Part shown: one piece after another, positions 55,333 through 63,627 of the stretch
Layout of the letters: the number at the start of each line of letters is the position of its first letter
Numbering within the stretch: position 1 is the stretch's first letter
DNA from: Streptococcus mitis
GTDB lineage: Bacteria > Bacillota > Bacilli > Lactobacillales > Streptococcaceae
DNA length: 64,000 bases
Direction of reading: 5' to 3'
Assembly: GCF_023109105.1 (NCBI RefSeq)
Contig: NZ_JALDTZ010000005.1
Span: 1 to 64,000 of the forward strand
Notes under the pieces: model-generated
Told to the model about the DNA's origin: nothing
Seen by the model: the letters and a program-made list of their open reading frames with translations, nothing else
Database searches by the model: none
Program-made: the position numbers and the translations under genes

Positions 55333-56049
55333 TTAAACACCACGTTGGTTATCGTAGAGGAGGGTATGAAGTTGGGGAAGGACGCGGACATTGCCCCAGC
55401 TGTCGTCAGCAGCGACGCGTTCCCAGAGTTCTTTGAGGCGGTCCAGTTGGTCTTGGACAATATTGCCTCTAGCCTTGGGCTCAGGATTTCCTGCCGATAA
55501 GAAGAGGACATCTGGTTGGTAGCGTTCTTGAATCCCTTTGGCAAAGGCCAAATCTGCATCATCAAAGACAGGAATTTTAAAGGTAACCTTATTTGGATCC
55601 AATTGGGAAACGATAAAATCCAAGGTCTCAAAATTGACTTCCATCTTGGATGAGGGAGGTTTGGGACTTAGGGTGACTTGGTCGATGTCTTTTAACCAAT
55701 TTTGCCAGCGGGAGCCTTGGGTCTCAACAGCCAGAGTGACACCGCGTTCCTTGAGTTTGGTGACTAGCTCGGCCATGTTGGCTGCTAGGATAGCAGGATT
55801 TCCCCCAGATAGGGTTACATAGTCGTAGCTTCCTAGTTTATCTAAGGCAGCAATGACCTCGTCAGCTGTCATGCGAGTTGGCTTTTCAGAGCCGTCCCAA
55901 GTGAAGGCAGAGTCGCACCAGTCGCAGTGGTAGTCGCAACCTGCAGTACGGACAAACATGGTTTTCTGCCCAATAGCACGACCTTCACCTTGGAAGGTTG
56001 GACCGAAAATTTCCAGGACTGGTAGTTTAAGGACACGTTCCCTAGTCAT
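55333..56049 (-). CDS. queE: 7-carboxy-7-deazaguanine synthase (radical SAM)
   Basis: 238 residues. The iron-sulphur motif is CDYHCDWC (CxxxCxxC, near residue 34), preceded by GEGRAIGQKTMFVR; SGGNPA provides the SAM-binding segment. It contracts the ring of carboxytetrahydropterin to form CDG. Overlaps queD by eight bases. Confidence 0.93.
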   Translation of the reverse strand: MTRERVLKLPVLEIFGPTFQGEGRAIGQKTMFVRTAGCDYHCDWCDSAFTWDGSEKPTRMTADEVIAALDKLGSYDYVTLSGGNPAILAANMAELVTKLKERGVTLAVETQGSRWQNWLKDIDQVTLSPKPPSSKMEVNFETLDFIVSQLDPNKVTFKIPVFDDADLAFAKGIQERYQPDVLFLSAGNPEPKARGNIVQDQLDRLKELWERVAADDSWGNVRVLPQLHTLLYDNQRGV

Positions 56050-56485
56050 CTAACCACTCCCGTCTAAACTCTGCAAAGGCAGTTGGAGTCTCATGGAGGC
56101 GAACGTATTCCAAACGGAGACCGCGCTTGTCTGGCAACTCTTGGTTCATGGTTTGGAAAATCCAGTAAACCATATTTTCAGCAGTCGTGTTCATATAGGG
56201 CAGGGTTTCATTGAGATAGCGATGATCCAAGTGGGGCTCTAAGTAGTTCTTGTAGATGGCTTTGATGTCTCCAAAGTCGTAGGTCATGCCACGTTCATCT
56301 AAAAATCCACTGACAGCAATCTGCAGATGATAGGTGTGGCCGTGCAGGGATTTGCATTTTCCCTCGTAGTGAAAAAGGTGGTGGGCAGCGTCAAAGGTAA
56401 ATTCTTTTGATACCAAGGTTCTGTGAGGGTTGTAGACAAGAGGCTCCCCAGTTTCCTGTTTGATTTCTTTGGGTGCAAAAAACAT
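56042..56485 (-). CDS. queD: 6-carboxy-5,6,7,8-tetrahydropterin synthase
   Basis: 147 residues of the PTPS family. Zinc ligands come from FDAAHHL (near 35) and the HGHTYHL pair (about 51-57); catalytic residues include LDHRYLN and the Glu in RLHETPTAF. Converts dihydroneopterin triphosphate to carboxytetrahydropterin. ATG 56485 overlaps the queC stop by one base (TAATG) and follows AAAGGAG within queC. Confidence 0.92.
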   Translation of the reverse strand: MFFAPKEIKQETGEPLVYNPHRTLVSKEFTFDAAHHLFHYEGKCKSLHGHTYHLQIAVSGFLDERGMTYDFGDIKAIYKNYLEPHLDHRYLNETLPYMNTTAENMVYWIFQTMNQELPDKRGLRLEYVRLHETPTAFAEFRREWLDD

Positions 56486-57138
56486 TAGGACTCTCCTTTC
56501 TGTGAGAGATAAACATCTAGACCATGTTGACGTAGGTGGCAGGCTGGGCAATCTCCACAGCCACTTCCGATAATCCCATTGTAGCAGGTTAAGGTTTTTT
56601 CACGAACATAGTCAAAGGCACCGAGTTGGTCAGCCAATTCCCAAGTTTCAGCCTTGTCTAGCCACATGAGAGGTGTTTGGATAACAAAGTCGTAATCCAT
56701 GGCAAGGTTGAGGGTGACATTGAGGGATTTAACAAAGACATCACGGCAGTCAGGGTAGCCTGAGAAGTCTGTTTCACAGACACCTGTCACGATGTCTTTA
56801 ATGCCTCGTTGTTTGGCAAGAACTGCCGCAAAGGATAGAAAGAGGTGGTTGCGACCATCAACAAAGGTATTGGGAACCTCTCCCTCTTTTTGCTCAATTT
56901 CCAGATCAGAGGTCAGGGCATTTTCAGTGATTTGCCCCAGCAGAGACATATCTAAGATGTGATGACGAATACCTTGTTCCTTAGCGATTTCTCTAGCAAC
57001 TTGAATTTCGAGATGATGGCGTTGGCCGTAGGCAAAGGTGACGGCTTCGACAGTTTCATAGTGTTCTTTAGCCCAAAAGAGGCAGGTTGTAGAATCTTGA
57101 CCGCCACTAAAGACGACCAAGGCTGATTGACGTTTCAT
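56485..57138 (-). CDS. queC: 7-cyano-7-deazaguanine (preQ0) synthase
   Basis: 217 residues: N-type ATP pyrophosphatase P-loop [12 protein letters not shown] (about 7-18) and the C-terminal zinc motif [19 protein letters not shown]. It turns CDG into preQ0 with ATP and ammonia. First gene of queCDEF behind a preQ1 riboswitch. ATG 57138 follows GGAAGGAG; a start 13 codons upstream is rejected. Confidence 0.93.
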   Translation of the reverse strand: MKRQSALVVFSGGQDSTTCLFWAKEHYETVEAVTFAYGQRHHLEIQVAREIAKEQGIRHHILDMSLLGQITENALTSDLEIEQKEGEVPNTFVDGRNHLFLSFAAVLAKQRGIKDIVTGVCETDFSGYPDCRDVFVKSLNVTLNLAMDYDFVIQTPLMWLDKAETWELADQLGAFDYVREKTLTCYNGIIGSGCGDCPACHLRQHGLDVYLSQKGES

Positions 57139-57173
57139 AGTACTCCTTCCAAAATGGGGAATGTTCAGAGCAC

Positions 57174-57258
57174 GCAAAAAGCTCCCTTGAGGGAGCTAAA
57201 AAATACCAAGTAGAGGTTTTTTTTAGCGATGGCATGTCCCAAACATCGTAATATTATA
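57174..57258 (-). promoter_or_regulatory. preQ1-I riboswitch with terminator, queCDEF
   Basis: Minus strand: TATAAT at 57258-57253 starts the leader. The aptamer (57249-57213) has stem CGATG/CATCG, a loop containing TTTGGGACATG, and the A-rich tail CTAAAAAAAACCTC whose CC can pair with the loop GGG, the small preQ1-I pseudoknot. It is followed by a perfect terminator AGCTCCCT/AGGGAGCT (57197-57180) and a U run. preQ1 binding should switch the operon off. Confidence 0.75.
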
Positions 57259-57339
57259 CCTACAGTCTAGCATATTTTTTGAAAAATGGCAAAGGGTAAG
57301 AAAAAAGAGACCAAAGCAAGTACTTGGTCTCTAGTATGA

Positions 57340-57654
57340 TTAGCTCAATTCAGCAACGATAGCCTTGATTTGTTCTGCTGTGTGAACACCAGCAACTTGT
57401 TTCACTACTTGGCCGTCTTTTTTGAAGAGAAGAGTTGGGATAGACATGATTCCAAAAGCACGAGCTGTGTTTGGATTTTCATCCACGTCCATTTTAACGA
57501 TTTTCAAAACATCTTCTGAAAGTTCTTCAGATAATTTGTCCAAAATTGGACCTTGCATGCGACATGGACCACACCAAGTTGCCCAGAAGTCTACCAAGAC
57601 CAAACCGTCTTTTGTTTCTTGTTCGAATGTTGCATCTGTAATTGCTTTTGCCAT
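57340..57654 (-). CDS. trxA: Thioredoxin
   Basis: 104 residues, standard thioredoxin with the active site WATWCGPCRMQ (WCGPC near residue 28-32) and cis-Pro in MSIPTLLFKKDG. It reduces disulfides for ribonucleotide reductase and stress repair. It lies 15 bases downstream of the DUF4649 gene and probably shares its promoter, which has a MarR-type palindrome upstream. Confidence 0.95.
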   Translation of the reverse strand: MAKAITDATFEQETKDGLVLVDFWATWCGPCRMQGPILDKLSEELSEDVLKIVKMDVDENPNTARAFGIMSIPTLLFKKDGQVVKQVAGVHTAEQIKAIVAELS

Positions 57655-57669
57655 TGTATTTCTCCTTTT

Positions 57670-57891
57670 TTAGTTATATTGGCTTAAATCTTGTTTCTTG
57701 AGATAGAAGAAGATATCTCCGTAAGTCCCATGGTAGTCCAAATCATGACCGTTGTAAGTTAATTTTTGGACAGGGTAGTAGTCTGCGACGCCGATAAGGC
57801 AAGCTTGTTGTGAACGATCAAAGTCTTCATAAGATTCGAAAGTTACAGTTCTTTCGTTCTTGCTGGCATCTAGATAGGTAATTTCAATCAT
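57670..57891 (-). CDS. DUF4649 family small protein
   Basis: 73 residues, soluble, with the pattern MIEITYLDASKNERTVTFES and a cluster of aromatic residues at the end (DYHGTYGDIFFYLKKQDLSQ). It fits the small lactic-acid-bacterial DUF4649 proteins; the function is unknown. ATG 57891 follows AAAGGAG. It precedes trxA, so a redox or stress role is suggested only by context. Confidence 0.75.
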   Translation of the reverse strand: MIEITYLDASKNERTVTFESYEDFDRSQQACLIGVADYYPVQKLTYNGHDLDYHGTYGDIFFYLKKQDLSQYN

Positions 57892-57922
57892 TTTAAAAAC
57901 TCCTTTGTTTAATGATGACTTT

Positions 57923-57972
57923 ATTTTACTCCTTGTAAAAGAGAATGTCAAGAAAAATGATTGCGCACGCAA
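57923..57972 (-). promoter_or_regulatory. DUF4649-trxA promoter with palindrome
   Basis: Minus strand: TTGACA (57951-57946), a 17-base spacer and TAAAAT (57928-57923). Nine bases upstream of the -35 lies the palindrome TTGCGCACGCAA (57961-57972). The same motif occurs at the promoter of the adjacent marR gene. Confidence 0.65.
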
Positions 57973-57991
57973 CTTTTTTTCTAAAATCATC

Positions 57992-58372
57992 TTAAATCAA
58001 GAAATCCAAACCTGTTTCCAAGCTTTCTTCGATAGCCTTTTGTAGTGAGGCCAGTGTCTTTTGCCCATCACCTGTCAGGCAGATAAAGCTAGAGCGCCTA
58101 TCTTGATCGCAACACCTGCGACTGAGTAGACCGCAATTTTTAGCTTCCAAGCGAGCCACCATTCGAGAAACGGCGCTTGGGCTCAGATGAAGTTTATCTG
58201 GCAGGTCAATCTGGCGTAGAGATTTTTCTTGGGCCAAGTCCAGATAGTAGAGCAGGTAAAACTCTTTCAGGGTCAGACTTTGCTCGCTCCGCTGGGCAAC
58301 AGTCTCTTCCAAAAGACTTTCAATTTCTTTCTGACGCCGATTGAAGTCAAACCATTTTTCCAAATAAGTCAT
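57992..58372 (-). CDS. MarR family transcriptional regulator
   Basis: 126 residues: winged helix-turn-helix RQIDLPDKLHLSPSAVSRMVARLEAKNCG (about 54-82) and wing DRRSSFICLTGDG. Four cysteines, two adjacent (RRCCDQDRR), suggest redox or metal sensing, though this is inference. ATG 58372 follows AAAGGAG. A BOX element lies in its leader. Matching palindromes at its promoter and at the promoter of the next genes suggest it controls itself and DUF4649-trxA. Confidence 0.82.
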   Translation of the reverse strand: MTYLEKWFDFNRRQKEIESLLEETVAQRSEQSLTLKEFYLLYYLDLAQEKSLRQIDLPDKLHLSPSAVSRMVARLEAKNCGLLSRRCCDQDRRSSFICLTGDGQKTLASLQKAIEESLETGLDFLI

Positions 58373-58399
58373 AGTATCTCCTTTCTTTTTAGAGTTGTA

Positions 58400-58641
58400 A
58401 TACTCTTCGAAAATCTCTTCAAACCACGTCAACGTCGCCTTGCTGTAGATATATGTAACTGACTTCGTCAGTCTTATCTACAACCTCAAAACAGTGTTTT
58501 GAGCTGACTTCGTCAGTTTCATCTGCAACCTCAAAACCATGTTTTGAGCTGACTTCGTCAGTCTTATCCACAACCTCAAAACAGTGTTTTGAGCAACCTG
58601 CGGCTAGTTTCCTAGTTTGCTCTTTGATTTTCATTGAGTAT
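58400..58641 (+). repeat. BOX element with two boxB units (A-B-B-C)
   Basis: About 242 bases: boxA from ATACTCTTCGAAAATC, two boxB units (each with CAACCTCAAAAC and GAGCTGACTTCGTCAG), and boxC to TTTTCATTGAGTATA. It sits between the marR start and its promoter near 58700, so it is transcribed within the marR leader, in antisense to boxA-C order. A 93-codon frame through it is not a gene. Confidence 0.92.
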
Positions 58642-58686
58642 AAATAGAAGAAAGTCCATTCACGGATAATCTCTGTATTACAAGAT

Positions 58687-58731
58687 GATTGCGCATGCAA
58701 TAATTATACTACTTTTAAATCAAGCTGGCAA
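58687..58731 (-). promoter_or_regulatory. marR promoter with palindromic operator
   Basis: Minus strand: TTGCCA (58731-58726), a 17-base spacer and TATAAT (58708-58703), then the palindromic box at 58687-58700 (GATTGCGCATGCAA on the plus strand) over the start of transcription. It differs from the site at 57959-57972 by one base. Position over +1 suggests repression. Confidence 0.65.
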
Positions 58732-58897
58732 GAAGAACGCAGGTATCTTTTATCCTAAATCATGCCAGTTTTCACAAGTCAAGAATTGTTTGTATCCCCT
58801 TTCCTCTCTAATTTTTAATGATTCTTGCGCATTTCCTTGAAATTTTCTGAAAAAAGAGTAAACTGGTATGCAAGAAGTCTATTTCGTGGAGTTTAGG

Positions 58898-59272
58898 ATG
58901 AAATTATATGTTCAATTAATGATTCTCTTTGTGATTTCTCTAATCGGAGAGGGAATCTCCAGTTTCTTTCATCTGCCCATCCCAGGCAGTATTATCGGCT
59001 TGATCATTCTCTTTCTAGCCCTGCAATTCAAGTGGCTGAGAACTAGACATGTCAATATGGTGGGGAATTTCTTGCTGGCCAATATGACCATTCTCTTTTT
59101 GCCACCAGCAGTGGGAATTATGGAGAAGTTTGATGTGATTGCTCCCTATCTTTTGCCCATCGTTTTGATTGTCTTTTTTGCAGCAGTCATCAATATTATC
59201 CTCATAGCCGTGGTAGTTCAGTTCATCAAGAGACGGTTTGAGGGAGATTATGAGAAAGGAGATGCCAAATGA
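58898..59272 (+). CDS. lrgA: CidA/LrgA family holin-like protein
   Basis: 124 residues with four membrane helices: LYVQLMILFVISLIGEGI, the conserved PIPGSIIGLIILF, FLLANMTILFLPPAVGIM and a last helix before a basic tail (KRRFEGDYEKGDAK). The family modulates murein hydrolase activity and in streptococci has been tied to pyruvate or oxidative stress handling. ATG 58898 is chosen over a start ten codons earlier. ATGA overlap with lrgB. A half-site like that of the MarR operator (TTGCGCA, 58825-58831) lies upstream. Confidence 0.85.
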   Translation: MKLYVQLMILFVISLIGEGISSFFHLPIPGSIIGLIILFLALQFKWLRTRHVNMVGNFLLANMTILFLPPAVGIMEKFDVIAPYLLPIVLIVFFAAVINIILIAVVVQFIKRRFEGDYEKGDAK

Positions 59273-59964
59273 GTGAATTTGTTTCCAATCCCCTGTTTGG
59301 GCTTGCCCTGTCCATCCTAGCTTATCTAGTGGGGATGTTGATTTACAGACGTTTTCCCCATCCTTTGACAACACCCTTACTTTTGTCAGCTGTTTTCATT
59401 ATCATCTTTCTAAAGGTGACGGGCATTTCTTACCAAGATTACTACCAAGGTGGAGTTTATCTGAACAACTTGATTGTCCCATCGACAGTGGCTTTGGGGA
59501 TTCCGCTTTATAAGAGTTTTCACTTGATGAAGCACCATGCTCGAAGTATTCTCTTTGGTAGTCTATTAGCGGTAGTTGTCAATACCTCTTTCACAGCCCT
59601 TGTGGCTAAGATTTTTGGCATGGACTTTTTCCTAGCTATTTCTCTCTTTCCTAAGTCAGTAACAACCGCCATGGCAGTGGGAATCACAGAAAAATTGCAA
59701 GGATTGACGACTGTGACCTTGGTGGTTGTAGTGGCAACTGGGATTTTAACCAGTGTCATCGGCCCAACACTTTTGAAGTGGTTGAAAATAGATGATCCAG
59801 TAGCTGTCGGTCTTTCCCTTGGAGGAACAGGTCATGCTGTCGGAACAGGAACAGCCTTTCGATACGGCTCTGTAGCAGGAGCTATGGGTGGTTTGGCTAT
59901 CGGTGTCACCGGTATTCTCTATGTCTTTGTCAGCCCTATCGTAGCCAGTTTGATATTGAGTTAA
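59269..59964 (+). CDS. lrgB: LrgB family membrane protein
   Basis: 231 residues with about six or seven membrane helices and the LrgB signatures PSTVALGIPLYKSF, FPKSVTTAMAVGI and SLGGTGHAVGTGTAFRYG. It partners LrgA in control of autolysis or pyruvate flux. Last gene of the pair; followed by a short, perfect terminator. Confidence 0.9.
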   Translation: MSEFVSNPLFGLALSILAYLVGMLIYRRFPHPLTTPLLLSAVFIIIFLKVTGISYQDYYQGGVYLNNLIVPSTVALGIPLYKSFHLMKHHARSILFGSLLAVVVNTSFTALVAKIFGMDFFLAISLFPKSVTTAMAVGITEKLQGLTTVTLVVVVATGILTSVIGPTLLKWLKIDDPVAVGLSLGGTGHAVGTGTAFRYGSVAGAMGGLAIGVTGILYVFVSPIVASLILS

Positions 59965-59970
59965 ATCAAA

Positions 59971-59997
59971 ACCCAGCTTTTTAGCTGGGCCTTTTTT
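59971..59997. terminator. Terminator after lrgB
   Basis: CCCAGCT and AGCTGGG pair around TTTT and are followed by six T residues; it abuts the stop of the convergent ABC permease gene. Confidence 0.8.
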
Positions 59998-60763
59998 ATT
60001 GCAAATTAACCTTGTTTTTCAAGATGTGGTAAGTTCCTAGATAGTAGATGGCTATAAGAATAACTTCTTCCAGAATAGTCATGATAATGCCCATCTGGAA
60101 CTGATCAGCTCCTCCTGAGGTTGATGGGAAGTAGAAGCCAGGGTTAGAACGATAGAAGAGTTCAATAAAGCCAACGACAATTTGGATACCAATGTAGGCT
60201 ACAATTGACAGTGCGGTACGGTATTCATTGAAAAGCTGTCCAATGGAAATAGCCAAGTAGATACAGAGGATTCCAGAAATGGTATTTAGTAGGAAGGACA
60301 CCCCCATAAGAGAAAGTTGAGGAAGGTGTGTTCTTATAAATGGTATCAAGTCAGAAGTTGCAAACCAATCTGGAGCCGTTAGAGTCAGAACAATAAAAGC
60401 ACTTAGAGCTAGTACAGCAGTGCTAATCACAGACCAGATAAAGGCACCGACTAGCTTGGCTGTGATGATATGGTGTTCAGAAACTGGCAAGGTCAAAGTC
60501 AGATAGCCTTGGCGGTCATAGACACTACCTTTAAAGCGTTTAATAATCAAGAAAAGAGTTGAAATCCCAAGCGTAATCATCAAACCACCAAAGACAGTAG
60601 CTAGAAAAATGAGTAGAACGGGTTGACTTTCTTTGACAGGTAGATGGTTATAGGTCTGTGCTTGAAGTCCGATGAGGGCAGAAAGGAAGAGCACGGCAGC
60701 GTAAAGGGCTAAATACCACTTGTTAACATTTTTAAATTCGTAGCGAACTAAATTCCAAAACAT
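59996..60763 (-). CDS. ABC transporter permease (ABC-2 type)
   Basis: 255 residues with about six membrane helices (first at 17-35) and the loop SVYDRQGYLTLTLPVSEHHIITAKLV typical of permeases paired with a YtrB-like ATPase. No cargo can be inferred. It is last in a three-gene unit (GntR, ATPase, permease) and starts 15 bases after the ATPase gene. Confidence 0.82.
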   Translation of the reverse strand: MFWNLVRYEFKNVNKWYLALYAAVLFLSALIGLQAQTYNHLPVKESQPVLLIFLATVFGGLMITLGISTLFLIIKRFKGSVYDRQGYLTLTLPVSEHHIITAKLVGAFIWSVISTAVLALSAFIVLTLTAPDWFATSDLIPFIRTHLPQLSLMGVSFLLNTISGILCIYLAISIGQLFNEYRTALSIVAYIGIQIVVGFIELFYRSNPGFYFPSTSGGADQFQMGIIMTILEEVILIAIYYLGTYHILKNKVNLQ

Positions 60764-60778
60764 AATAATCTCCTTTGC

Positions 60779-61474
60779 TTAGGCCTTAAATTCCTGACGG
60801 AAGAGTTGGTCAATGGATTCACCTGACTCATAGCGAATATCATCTACATTACCTTGACGAACGACTTTTCCGTCTTTAAGGAAGACAATTTCATCTAAGA
60901 TTGGCTCGATATCAGAAATCAAGTGGGTCGAAATCAAAACGGTAGAAGTTGGGGAGTAGTTGTTGATAATGGTATTGAGGATATAATCACGGGCTGCTGG
61001 GTCCACCCCACCAATGGGTTCATCTAAAACGTAGAGACGAGCATCACGGCTCATAACCAAAATCAGTTGGACTTTTTCCTTGTTTCCTTTTGATAGTTTC
61101 TTGAGACGACTATTTTCATCAATGCCTAGGTCTTCAAGTAGATGATGGGCGCGTTCAAGATTGAAATCTTTATAGAAGGTCTTGAAGTAGGTTAGGGCTT
61201 CTTTGACCTTCATTTGTTCATTTAGATAGGTCGTATCTGGCAAATAAGCTACGATAGCCTTGGTTGCTGGGCTTGGATCCATGTCATTGATAAGGACGCG
61301 TCCTTGGTCTGGTTGCAAGAGGCCATTGATGAGTTTAATCAGGGTTGTTTTTCCTGAGCCGTTTGGACCAAGGAGACCAACAATTTTTCCAGCTGGGATG
61401 TCAAGGGAAACATTTTCAAGGGCTGGGGTTGCTCCATAAGATTTGGATACATTTTCAAATGCTAGTAATGACAT
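60779..61474 (-). CDS. ABC transporter ATP-binding protein
   Basis: About 231 residues. Walker A GLLGPNGSGKTTLIK, a shortened signature LSKGNKEKV in place of LSGGQ, Walker B LYVLDEPIGGVDPAA and H-loop STHLISDIE. The altered signature and GGVDP are typical of exporter ATPases of the YtrB/BcrA branch, often linked to cell-wall antibiotics, though that is not shown here. ATG 61474 follows AAAGGAG within the end of the GntR gene. Confidence 0.87.
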   Translation of the reverse strand: MSLLAFENVSKSYGATPALENVSLDIPAGKIVGLLGPNGSGKTTLIKLINGLLQPDQGRVLINDMDPSPATKAIVAYLPDTTYLNEQMKVKEALTYFKTFYKDFNLERAHHLLEDLGIDENSRLKKLSKGNKEKVQLILVMSRDARLYVLDEPIGGVDPAARDYILNTIINNYSPTSTVLISTHLISDIEPILDEIVFLKDGKVVRQGNVDDIRYESGESIDQLFRQEFKA

Positions 61475-61478
61475 AAGC

Positions 61479-61844
61479 TTAAACTCCTTTAATATAATCA
61501 CTGACTACGCCTGGTAGTTCTTCTTTTTCATAGCCAAAATGGGTCATAGAGGAAACGAAGTGTTCCAATTCTTCTTCTGATAATTGTTTGCGTGATTGGG
61601 CGATTAGCTCCTTATCCTCAGTCACAAATCGTCCAGTTGTTCGCTTGCTGTAGACAAATCCTTCTCGTTCAAGGTCTGACAAGGCTCTTTGGATGGTGTT
61701 GGGATTGACACCCGCCTCGCTCGCTAGCTCTCTCACGGTTGGAAGTTGTTGATTGGGTTCCAGTGTATGGGAAACAATCTGAAGCTTGATTTTCTCCATA
61801 ATCTGTAAATAGATGGGTTTTTTGTTGTCAAATATCCAGGACAT
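61479..61844 (-). CDS. GntR family (YtrA type) regulator
   Basis: 121 residues: DNA-binding domain PIYLQIMEKIKLQIVSHTLEPNQQLPTVRELASEAGVNPNTIQRALSDLEREGFVYS (about 10-65) and a short helical tail without a ligand domain, the YtrA subclass. Such regulators repress their own ABC operon. The minus-strand promoter is strong: TTGACA (61910-61905), 17-base spacer, TATTAT (61887-61882). First of the three-gene unit. Confidence 0.88.
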   Translation of the reverse strand: MSWIFDNKKPIYLQIMEKIKLQIVSHTLEPNQQLPTVRELASEAGVNPNTIQRALSDLEREGFVYSKRTTGRFVTEDKELIAQSRKQLSEEELEHFVSSMTHFGYEKEELPGVVSDYIKGV

Positions 61845-61881
61845 CTTGGTCTCCTTTCTTTTATTCTTTTGTCTTAATTAA

Positions 61882-61956
61882 ATAATACAACAAAACAAAA
61901 AACTTGTCAAGCAAAAAGAAGAATTGTTTTGGGAATCGCTTAAAAAATGGTATAAT
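61882..61956. promoter_or_regulatory. Divergent promoters of the GntR unit and nrdR-dnaB-dnaI
   Basis: Minus strand: TTGACA (61910-61905) and TATTAT (61887-61882), 17 bases apart. Plus strand: an extended -10, TGG-TATAAT, with TATAAT at 61951-61956 and no good -35. Confidence 0.65.
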
Positions 61957-61983
61957 GAAAAGAAAACGATAAGGAGGGAAAGG

Positions 61984-62457
61984 ATGCGTTGTCCAAAATG
62001 TGGGGCTACCAAGTCAAGTGTTATCGATAGTCGTCAAGCAGAAGAAGGGAACACCATTCGTAGAAGACGTGAGTGCGATGAATGCCAACACCGTTTTACA
62101 ACCTACGAACGAGTAGAAGAAAGAACCTTAGTGGTTGTTAAAAAAGATGGCACACGGGAACAATTCTCCAGAGATAAAATCTTTAATGGGATTATCCGCT
62201 CAGCCCAGAAACGTCCTGTGTCAAGTGATGAAATCAACATGGTAGTCAATCGTATCGAACAGAAACTCCGTGGTCGAAATGAAAATGAAATTCAAAGTGA
62301 GGACATTGGTTCCCTCGTCATGGAGGAGTTGGCTGAATTGGACGAGATTACCTATGTGCGTTTTGCCAGTGTCTATCGTAGCTTTAAGGATGTCAGTGAG
62401 CTAGAAAGCTTGCTCCAACAAATCACCCAGTCCTCTAAAAAGAAAAAGGAAAGATAA
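61984..62457 (+). CDS. nrdR: NrdR, ribonucleotide reductase repressor
   Basis: 157 residues: N-terminal zinc ribbon (MRCPKCG then [14 protein letters not shown]) and an ATP-cone domain ([23 protein letters not shown]). It senses (d)ATP and represses nrd genes. ATG 61984 follows AAGGAGG; a frame 20 codons longer is rejected. It leads directly into dnaB and dnaI, linking dNTP supply to replication restart. Confidence 0.95.
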
Positions 62458-63627
62458 ATGAAGCCAATTGACCGTTTTTCTTATCTAAAGAATAATCGGG
62501 TGTCGCAAGATACCTCATCTCTGGTACAGTGCTACCTCCCGATTATCGGTCAGGAGGCGCTGAGCCTTTATCTTTATACAATCAGTTTTTGGGACAATGG
62601 TAGAAAGGAATACCTCTTTTCAAGCATTCTCAACCATCTCAACTTTGGGATGGACAGACTGATAAAATCCTTAAAAATCCTATCTGCCTTTAATCTCTTG
62701 ATCCTCTATCAAAAGGGTGATACTTATCAGCTAGTCCTTCATGCTCCTCTATCTAGTCAAGATTTCTTGGAGCATCCTGTTTATCGCAGACTTTTGGAGA
62801 AGAAGATTGGCGATGCTGCTGTGGAGGATTTGAAAGTTGAGAGTGCTGATGGTGAAGCAATACCTGTCTCACTCAATCAAGTCTTTCCAGATTTGGCAGA
62901 ACTAGGCAGTCAAGAAGACCTTGGTCTTAAGAAGAAAGTGGCCAATGATTTTGACTTAGACCATTTTCGTCAGCTTATGGCTCGAGATGGACTTCGCTTT
63001 GCGGATGAGCAGTCCGATGTCTTAAACCTCTTTGCCATTGCTGAGGAAAAGAAATGGACTTGGTTTGAAACTTATCAATTGGCCAAGTCAACAGCTGTTT
63101 CCCAGGTTATTTCAACCAAACGCATGCGGGAAAAAATTGCTCAAAAACCGGTTACCTCTGACTTTAGTCCTAAGGAAGCAACCATTATCAAAGAAGCCAA
63201 AAGTAAGACTGCCCTGCAGTTCTTGGCAGAAATCAAACAAACACGCAAGGGGACCATTACCCAAACAGAAAGAGAACTCTTGCAACAGATGGCTGGCTTG
63301 GGCTTGCTGGACGAAGTCATCAATATCATTCTCTTATTGACCTTTAATAAGGTAGATTCAGCAAATATCAATGAGAAATATGCCATGAAGGTAGCCAATG
63401 ACTATGCCTATCAAAAGATTCATTCGGCAGAAGAGGCAGTCTTGCGCATCCGTGAGCGAGGGCAGAAGAGTCAGGCTCAAAAAAGCAGTAACCCTAGTCC
63501 TGCTAAGTCCAATGTACCCAAGTGGAGCAATCCAGATTATAAAAATGAAACCAGCGAGGAAACTCGTCTGGAATTAGAACGTAAGAAACAAGAACTATTA
63601 GCTCGATTAGAAAAAGGAGGAGATTAG
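62458..63627 (+). CDS. dnaB: DnaB, replication initiation and helicase-loading protein (Gram-positive)
   Basis: 389 residues with the two DnaB/DnaD-type helical domains (SLVQCYLPIIGQEALSLYLY near the start; LLQQMAGLGLLDEVINIILLLTFNKV near 275-300) and a Lys/Ser-rich tail. It is the primosomal DnaB of Firmicutes, not the replicative helicase. It starts immediately after the nrdR stop, and dnaI follows without a gap. Confidence 0.92.
   Translation: MKPIDRFSYLKNNRVSQDTSSLVQCYLPIIGQEALSLYLYTISFWDNGRKEYLFSSILNHLNFGMDRLIKSLKILSAFNLLILYQKGDTYQLVLHAPLSSQDFLEHPVYRRLLEKKIGDAAVEDLKVESADGEAIPVSLNQVFPDLAELGSQEDLGLKKKVANDFDLDHFRQLMARDGLRFADEQSDVLNLFAIAEEKKWTWFETYQLAKSTAVSQVISTKRMREKIAQKPVTSDFSPKEATIIKEAKSKTALQFLAEIKQTRKGTITQTERELLQQMAGLGLLDEVINIILLLTFNKVDSANINEKYAMKVANDYAYQKIHSAEEAVLRIRERGQKSQAQKSSNPSPAKSNVPKWSNPDYKNETSEETRLELERKKQELLARLEKGGD

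Noticed and set aside
58419..58700. 93-codon minus-strand frame and regularly spaced repeats that look CRISPR-like
   Set aside because: The repeats are boxB units of a BOX element without unique spacers, and the frame is repeat-derived.
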